Shown piece by piece: positions 57,228-64,000 of a DNA stretch of 64,000 bases. The stretch covers positions 1,336,403 to 1,400,402 of the forward strand of contig JBBMOA010000016.1 in NCBI GenBank assembly GCA_037954235.1. The letters are read 5' to 3'. Source of the stretch: Aulostomus chinensis. Taxonomy: Eukaryota > Chordata > Actinopteri > Syngnathiformes > Aulostomidae. Under the pieces are notes generated by a model. The model saw only the letters and a program-made list of their open reading frames with translations, did no database searches and was not told the DNA's origin. Numbering within the stretch: the first letter of the stretch is position 1; every line of letters starts with the position of its first letter. Both the position numbers and the translations under genes were made by a program.

Positions 57228-58797
57228 TTCTCTCATGTCTCCTCTGGTCCTGAAATAGCTCCCAGCCTCCCACTCGCCCTTATATAAGCTTCCAGCACGG
57301 AGATTTGCTGGTGAAGATGCTGGTGTGTGTCAGTGCCTGTTTGTGTGTGTGCACGTGTGTGCAGCAGTGTGTGGGCAGTCTTAAATTGTGTGTGTGTGTG
57401 TGAGATAGAGAGAGAAACATTTGTGTTTCTGTCAGCAGGTTTCTGCTTGTAATGCAGCAAATTTCAGAAGTTGTTTCCTGTGTAAAACTAGAATGTGCCT
57501 GTTGTGGTTGTTCCTGTCGTACAATGATGATTCCAATACCAACAGTTTTTGTTCTTTTGATCGGGGTGGGGTATCGACGAGGACCTCGGGAACATACATG
57601 TCACGTTACCCGTGTCACAGTTTCATCAGGAATGCGGGGGAATGATGCAGTTTTTTGCCGCTACTCTGATTTTCCAGTGCCTGTTTTGGCCGACGGCTGA
57701 TGTGAACTGATCATTGGTATGAAAGCGACGTTAAACGACCGTCACAGGAGTAAAACTGAAAAGTTCACAATGCACTGAATTTGTCATGGTAGCATTTTTT
57801 CTTTATTCCCGAAACATCGGAAAAAGCCAGGAGGTCATCAGGGAGGGTCAGAAGAGACGATAGCTAACATCGGCCCGCTCACGTTACCGGTGACAGGACC
57901 TGCCAGTATCAATGATGTGCCATTAGTATTTTTACTTCACATGATTGATTATAGTACATATTCTTCATATATGACACCAGACTTGTTTGACTTCCTGGTT
58001 TGAATTTTAAAACCAAAGGAACCGACACGTCGATGCTCAGGCTTGAGTTCCTGGCAGTGGCGGAGGCGACCGGCTGCCTGCGTGACGTTATGATGTCAGT
58101 GGCTAGCATGTTCATCCAGCCTCCCGGAGGAAGATTGAGTGCTTGATTTTATCACACAGGCCTGCTCATAATTGGATGTGATGACATCACCAGTGTGGAG
58201 TCAGTCAGAGCGATGGCGATCCAGCCAGATCCGGTCCAGTGGTCCGGTTTTGAAGGTGAAATAGAAGTGTCAGAACTGGAAACTTTCCCCTTAATTTCAA
58301 AGTTTATTTCAGTTTTTCCTTAGCAGAGGGGCTCACATGCAGCACCAGCACCAGCACCAGCACCACCAGCACCAGCACCAGCACCAGCACCACCAGCACC
58401 ACCACCCTGCTTCCAACACGGGGAGCCTTCTTGGATGTCGTCTTGTCAGGGCAACATTTCAGAGTCTGAGTCACAGTTTAGCGAAGGGCCTCAGGTTCTC
58501 AAACAAGATTTAAGAGACTTGGTCCTAAACTACGAGTCCAGAGGCGAAGCCAGAACGAGGAGGATCTGCTCCGCCTCCGCCGTGCACAGGCAGAGCGTAT
58601 CCACCGGTGGGATGATGCGGGTGATGTGTTCTGTGTGCTGATTCAGCTGGAAGATCCTGAGCGGAGACGACACCTCCCACCCCGCTGTGGGAGCGCCGTG
58701 ATGCCTCCGTCTCATCTCGCTGAGGTGCAACAGCGAACACTCCAACTGCTCGTTTGTGCTGACAGGCATGAAAGTGAAGCAACAACTGTCCTCATGT

Positions 58798-58832
<35 letters not shown>

Positions 58833-59979
58833 ATTTAACCCTTTTGATTCTTTTGTGCTGGAGTAAGAACTGTGGTCACATTCTTGTCTTTTCTATTCTG
58901 AACTTCCATCCCATTGATTTTAAACAACATGCTAATGTGCCTCAGACCAAGAGGGTCGTGTCAGCTGGGGTCTCTGCTCAGGCTCTACATTGCCAGTGTG
59001 TCGGAGGCGGGTGGATGCGAACGTGTGTATCACATGTCTAACGGTAGCGTGTTGTATGTTCTTGGTCCTGGGTGTAAATCAATATTTACCACATGCACTG
59101 AGGCCAAAGTCTAGCATTGAAACTCACTACTTTCAAATTAGCGTCGCACAGTTAGTGACTTAAGATGCAACAGTGCTTCATTAAAGTCTAAACTCAGCTG
59201 AGGATGTTTGTTGAGGTCAGATATGAGTGAATCATCGCACACACAAACACTCCCCCTCTCTCCCTCTCCCTCTACCTCTCCCCCTCTCTCCCTCTCCCTC
59301 TCCCTCTCCCTCTACCTCTCCCCCTCTCTCCCTCTCCCTCTCCCTCTCCCTCTACCTCTCTCCCTCTCCCTCTCCCTCTACCTCTCCCCCTCCCTCTCCC
59401 TCTACCTCTCCCCCTCTCTCCCTCTCTACCTCCCCCTCTCCCTCTAGGACAACCTGCCAGCTACTGATTTTTCACGTCATCGTTTCTTTCAGCCTGATTG
59501 TCCTCGGCTGTATTTTTCTTTCAAAATCATTCCAGTATTGAGTTGTTTCTCCTCCAGAGTCTCGCCCACTCTCCTTCCTCCTCCGTTATAATTAGTTGTG
59601 TTGGTAAACATGAAAGATCCAAAGACAGATGGTTAAATAAAAGATGCTCGAACATAAATGGACACATTTTAACTTGTAGTTGTCGTACGTTGGAACAGCG
59701 AAGCCTCGTAGTGCCGAAAAATAGTGATGTCATCCCGTCTGTAAGGTAAAGGTCTTCATTGCCCAACATCAGGCTGAACTGCGGGTTGTTGACTGATTGA
59801 TTCATGAATCAATCACATTTGAATGACAGCAATCTGATCACATTTATGTTCTTGGGTTGCATCAAATCTTGAAAATTGTTTTTTTTTTTTAATGGATGAA
59901 AGCAAGGATTTTAAAATCCTTGAAAATGACCTGATTCAAACCTCCGGTACCCCTATGAGATGTTCAGAGCATTTCCAAG
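55279..59979. other. Intergenic, crls1 to plcb1
   Basis: No exon was found. Contains AT-rich runs near 56,150-56,170 and 56,690-56,725, (CA)n at 57,187-57,224, a CAGCACCAC repeat at 58,339-58,406, (CT)n at 58,800-58,831 and the CTCCCTCTCC array at 59,250-59,446. Confidence 0.5.
59250..59446 (+). repeat. CTCTCCC/CTCTACC pyrimidine array
   Basis: About 200 bp of pure-pyrimidine 6-bp units punctuated by CTCTACCTC. The mirror-symmetric polypyrimidine composition is able to form triplex (H-DNA). Confidence 0.93.
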
Positions 59980-60520
59980 CTAGTTAGCTTAGCCCAATGG
60001 CTGGTGGTGGGTGAGAAGTGTCAGCATCAGCTAGCTCAGGTCCAGGCTAGTTAGCTTAGCCCAATGGCTGGTGGTGGGTTGGGAAGTGTCAGCATCAGCT
60101 AGCTAAGGTCCAGGCTAGTTAGCTTAGCCCAATGGCTGGTAGTGGATGGGAAGTGTTAGCATCAGCTAGCTCAGGTCCAGAATAGTTAGCTTAGCCCAAT
60201 GGCTGGTTGTGGGTGGGAAGTGTTAGCATCAGCTAGCTCAGGTCCAGGATGCTGGTGTGTCCAGCAGGAATCCTTTGGTTCTGTTGACCCAAGTTCCAGT
60301 GGAGCTTTGGAGGTGCTGCGTCAAATCACTGCTCCCAGTCAGGAAAGTAGTTCCGGCTACGTGTCTGATTCTACCACTACAACGTCTCCTCATGTTAAAC
60401 TGGTATTCATCACCAAGGTTACACACAACCCTCCTGATATTAATGCAGGCAGAGACGGAGCTACGCTAATACTTCCCACCCACTACCATTCATTGTGCTA
60501 AGCTAACTAGCCTGGGTCTC
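59980..60520 (+). mobile_element. Transposon-like element with inverted ends, 4-unit left array
   Basis: The left side has four 67-bp units starting at 59,980, 60,047, 60,115 and about 60,182. The internal segment at 60,248-60,430 matches 11,048-11,250. The right side (about 60,455-60,520) is the left unit in reverse complement: CTTCCCACCCACTACCATTC and CTAAGCTAACTAGCCTGGG. Inverted ends with no coding capacity fit a non-autonomous DNA transposon (MITE-like). Superfamily and target duplication are not resolved. Confidence 0.75.
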
Positions 60521-60987
60521 AGCTCCCTAGAGAAGCGTCTCTATCCTCTTGTCTTACCTTTCCTTTAAATCCTAAATGCGTTTATCTGGACTGACACAAA
60601 TCAATTGATGTATCAGTAAATTCGAGCAGCAGTCGTCTGGCTTTATTTCCTTTAAAGTTTGAATGATTGATTGTCTGGATCTGAGTGATCCAATCCAGTG
60701 TTTCTAAAATGGATTTCCTGATCCTGGATCATGTTTAAAGCACCATGTTCACATACTTTTGACTGTGTATGTTGGAAACTGGCCTCATTTGGCCGTAATC
60801 TCTCTCTGGCTTGATTCCCCTTGAATGTTTCCTGTTTCTCCCACCACTTCCTCTCTTCCTCTTCTTCTCCCTTCATCTCTCCCACTCTTCTCTTTCTCTC
60901 CATCCCTGTCGCTCTCCCTCTCTCATCCCTCCTCCATTTGTGGGAAGCTGCCGCTGTGCGCATGTCGTCGATGAGTCAATTTGTGAG

Positions 60988-61060
<73 letters not shown>

Positions 61061-61350
61061 GTCTCCCACAAAGGCATCTGCTTCAGTCTGTCTCTCTAAG
61101 AGATGCGGCACCAACAGAGAGGAGAGGGGGAGATGAGGAGAGGGAGGGAGGAAGAGGAGAGGACAGAGGAATAGGAGAGGAAGGAGACCAAAGAAGAAGT
61201 AAAAAATTTGAAGAACAGAAAGCGAGGGCAGCCAGGGGGGACGTGTGAGGATGGTCTGGAGCCCCTCTGCCTGACTTCTGAGGAGTTTGGGCTCGGAGAT
61301 GCAGCATCCCAGCGTCCGAGCCTGAAGGTCTGTTGCTTGTGAGTGGAGCC
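60521..61350 (+). promoter_or_regulatory. plcb1: plcb1 upstream flank and probable 5' UTR
   Basis: Holds (CA)n followed by (CT)n at 60,993-61,059 after a GCGCGC start, then a purine-rich GAGGAG tract (61,110-61,210). The start codon context GGAGCCATGG is favourable. The transcription start is not located. Confidence 0.4.
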
Positions 61351-61449
61351 ATGGCGAGCGCCCAGCCGGGGGTCCACGCTTTAAAACTCCAGCCCCCCAC
61401 CGTCTCTCTCACCCTGAGGAACGGAAGCAACTTCATTAAATGGGACGAG
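61351..61449 (+). CDS. plcb1: plcb1 coding exon 1
   Basis: Residues 1-33, ending GSNFIKWDE at donor GAG|gtaggc. Confidence 0.95.
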
Positions 61450-61699
61450 GTAGGCAGATTTGTCCTTCGTGCCCAAAAGAAAAAATCTTAAATCCATTCT
61501 GCTTTTGATCTTCTTCTCTTTTTTTTTTGTTATTCTTGAGACAAACGCGTGGAAGTGTCTAATCATGTGATTGAATCAACTCCAGGTGATGGACTGAACG
61601 CAGGATGAGGAGGAGGAGTGGGAACGTGTCAGATGTGTTTACTATTCTGCTGTTGATTGAGCTTTGGCAGTAAACACCTGTTGATGAGACGCCAGCAGA

Positions 61700-61771
<72 letters not shown>

Positions 61772-61996
61772 AGATTGGCCACCTGTTGATATTAAATCTG
61801 CCTCTCCTGCTGTGTGTGTCCATTTAAATGTCTTCATGAGCAGTCTTATTTGTGGTGTGCGTGCGTGAGTGCGTGCGTGCTTGTGTGCTGGTACGCTGAA
61901 GTACGGAGCCCTGACAATGGAAAATGTTCTATTGGGTTTCCATGGTAACTGACATGGTTACCACCACCTAAACAGATTGGATGTATGCAAGTCCAA

Positions 61997-62057
<61 letters not shown>

Positions 62058-63263
62058 GGTATTTGACTTTCTCCAACATGTAGAGCTGAGCTTTATGAAA
62101 AATAGAGTTGGTTGCCATGCCAACGAGTGACAGGGATCTAGTTAACCGTCCTCTGAGCTTTTTCTTGTAGTTTGGATCCTTCTGGATGTTGGAGCTGCTC
62201 AGGCTAGAAAATGTTCAAAATGTGCAATAAAAAAACCCACCTTGACATCCAGTACGTCCAGTATTTAAAAAACTGGTTTCTCCGGGATGTTTCCAGAACA
62301 ACCTGAGTCCCAGGACTGGTCCAGAATGCGTCACCAGATGCATCAGACTGATCACTCTGTCAGTCACCTGATCAATACAGGACCAGCAGGTCACACTGAG
62401 GATAAAATCCAAACTCATTGAGGAAAAAAGCATTTCTACAGCTTGTTTTTTGATTCGTGTATGACATTAAATCCAAGTTGAGCGGCGGCCATCATTCCTT
62501 GCGAGGTCATGAGTGATGCTCACCGTGTGACCTCACATCACCTTTACTGCCACTCAGCCGTGCTCTCGCTCCCGCTTTGATTCAGGTGGTGGGTTTTGAC
62601 CCTGACAGAAACCTGACCCGGGTTCTGTAAGAGATTCTGCTACCAGGTTTGCTGCAGCTCCTCTTCACATCAGCAAAAGTGGGTCCGCCATCTTGGTTGG
62701 CTACTAGCTAAGTGAGTGCAGCAGCACTGCCAGATCATCTCTAATGCGTGCTGGCTAACAGCTAACTGCTAGCATGTGATGTTTGAGTTGATTTTTCGTC
62801 ATGGAATTACAATAACATGCTCTACAATGAAATTATGGTGATTATGGGATGAAATAAATATTACAGCTGTTAGAATATGATGTTTTACAACCCATCAACT
62901 ACCAGCGATTAGCACAGCATGAGCTAATCAGTCACAAATACAAACAGAATGATATGAAGACCGCTGAAGGAAATGGGAACTGTTTGTCATAAAATGATGA
63001 CGTTTGTGTCAGGTATGTTAACGGTGACATCACCTCCCTCAGAAACAGTGTTTTCTTCTTATTGTATTTTGTGTTTTCCAGGTGAGTTTCAGTGGAAATC
63101 GTGTGTTGGACTTGTAAAGTTCAAGTACAAAAACAAAGCCGTTTTCTTCCGATGTTCTAATGGTTCCTGCTGCTGGTTTCAGGATCTGTCTACTGTGACT
63201 CCTGTGACGCTGTACGTGGATCCACATGGACTTTACCTGTACTGGACCGACCAGAACAAGGTT

Positions 63264-63335
<72 letters not shown>

Positions 63336-63490
63336 TCTCTCTCCAGGGGAGTTTAGATCCTCAGGAAACAGGAAGAAGCCTCCCCCTCCTCAATAACCGC
63401 TGGTTGTTGTTTGTCCTCCAGGAGACGGAGCTCTTGGACTTGACCCACATCAAAGATGTCCGAACGGGTCGAAGCACCAAACCACCCAAG
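61351..63490 (+). CDS. plcb1: Phospholipase C beta 1, first three coding exons (partial gene)
   Basis: PLC-beta1 cleaves PIP2 into IP3 and diacylglycerol when activated by Gq-family subunits, at the plasma membrane and in the nucleus. The visible 82 residues are the N-terminus and the start of the PH domain: MASAQPGVHALKLQPP in exon 1 closely matches the PLCB1 start and not PLCB2-4 as I know them; VDPHGLYLYWTDQNK is in exon 2 and ETELLDLTHIKD in exon 3. All junctions are GT-AG and phase 0. The catalytic X/Y domains, C2 and C-terminal coiled coil lie beyond the window. No later exon could be found in 63,491-64,000. Confidence 0.94.
61702..61770 (+). repeat. (GT)n in plcb1 intron 1, first tract
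   Basis: About 34 GT units. Confidence 0.96.
62001..62056 (+). repeat. (GT)n in plcb1 intron 1, second tract
   Basis: About 28 GT units. Confidence 0.96.
63183..63260 (+). CDS. plcb1: plcb1 coding exon 2
   Basis: Residues 34-59. The acceptor is GGTTTCAG; the donor AAG|gtttaa is weak and is followed at once by (CA)33. Confidence 0.95.
63266..63331 (+). repeat. (AC)33 at the start of plcb1 intron 2
   Basis: Begins five bases into the intron and is complementary to both GT tracts of intron 1. Confidence 0.96.
63422..63490 (+). CDS. plcb1: plcb1 coding exon 3
   Basis: Residues 60-82, ending RSTKPPK at donor AAG|gtagcg. Confidence 0.95.
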
Positions 63491-64000
63491 GTAGCGACTC
63501 CTCTCCTCTTCACCTCCTCTCCGCCCCTCACTTCACCTCTTGTAGAAAAGTCTACGCTCTCTTGCAGCTCCACAGAGACTCTTTCTACTGTGTCACTGCG
63601 TCTTGGTGACCTCGGTGTGACCCCTCACTCAGAAGACGCTTCTCTAACCCAGAGAAGCAACGGTTATTAGTTCTCCGCTGATGGTTCTGTTGCAGGTTTA
63701 CCACTTGGGTGCTGCAGCGCTGCTGTTTCCAGGTCTCTCACCCTGAATACTCTTTCAACCCCTGAAGCACTATTTCAGAAAATTGTTCCTCAGAAAACAA
63801 ACACTCAGGCAGTCATAGTACCTCCTGATTTCAGCTCACGACTGTATCCTTCCTCCGGTTCACGCATGGACGCCGCAGGAAAAGCTTCTTAAGGCTTCAT
63901 GACTGACTGGATCCCAGTTTAGGCAGAAGAGGAATTAAAGTTCTTGTTAACATTCAGCAGATTATTCAAATTAAATCAACCAAACGTTAGGATCGTGTAA
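63491..64000. other. plcb1: plcb1 intron 3 (partial)
   Basis: No further exon was recognised before the window ends. Pyrimidine-rich at 63,495-63,545, then ordinary sequence. Confidence 0.6.

Overview
The window is vertebrate nuclear DNA, almost certainly from a ray-finned (teleost) fish. The evidence is multi-exon genes with short GT-AG introns, a very high density of (CA)n/(TG)n microsatellites and minisatellites, and a tRNA-derived SINE with a teleost-type tail. I cannot name the species from sequence alone. All recognisable protein-coding genes lie on the + strand in the right-hand 24 kb, in the order mcm8 - crls1 - plcb1. This matches the MCM8-CRLS1 neighbourhood and the nearby PLCB1 on human chromosome 20p12 (established knowledge). 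Exon boundaries below were set by eye: GT-AG sites, codon phase, and similarity to the families as I know them.

Region by region. Positions 1-39,840 hold no exon I can support. They hold repeats: a 1.2-kb GATA-type array that is a palindrome at array scale (654-1,860); two inverted copies of a dispersed element carrying a 53-bp minisatellite (3,513-4,811 and 16,985-18,097); a decayed DIRS-type reverse transcriptase (6,872-7,275); a 66-bp-unit array belonging to a transposon-like element (10,654-11,250, relatives at 55,165 and 59,980); a SINE with a perfect 12-bp target duplication (22,163-22,411); GA/GT and 13/16-bp minisatellites (29,540-30,125; 34,170-34,938; 35,575-36,000); and scattered short regulatory-looking motifs.

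Positions 41,029-48,588 are a complete mcm8: 20 coding exons, 882 codons, frame closed throughout. 49,432-54,556 is crls1: 7 exons, about 343 aa, mitochondrial cardiolipin synthase. The gene starts only about 0.8 kb after the mcm8 stop codon. 61,351-63,490 carries the first three coding exons of plcb1; the rest lies beyond the window. The genes act in unrelated processes (meiotic and crosslink DNA repair, mitochondrial phospholipid synthesis, Gq signalling), so the arrangement is conserved linkage and not an operon.

The observation I rate highest is structural. Several introns of these genes begin with an (AC)n tract just after the 5' splice site, end with a (GT)n tract about 10 nt before the 3' splice site, or do both. 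Examples are mcm8 intron 6 and crls1 intron 5. In the RNA these ends can pair and bridge the intron. Four exons (mcm8 coding exons 6 and 8, crls1 exon 6, plcb1 exon 2) also have a GT tract upstream and a CA tract downstream, so pairing across the exon competes and could cause skipping or circularisation. I read this as a possible repeat-driven splicing architecture spread over three neighbouring genes; it is inference that RNA data could test.
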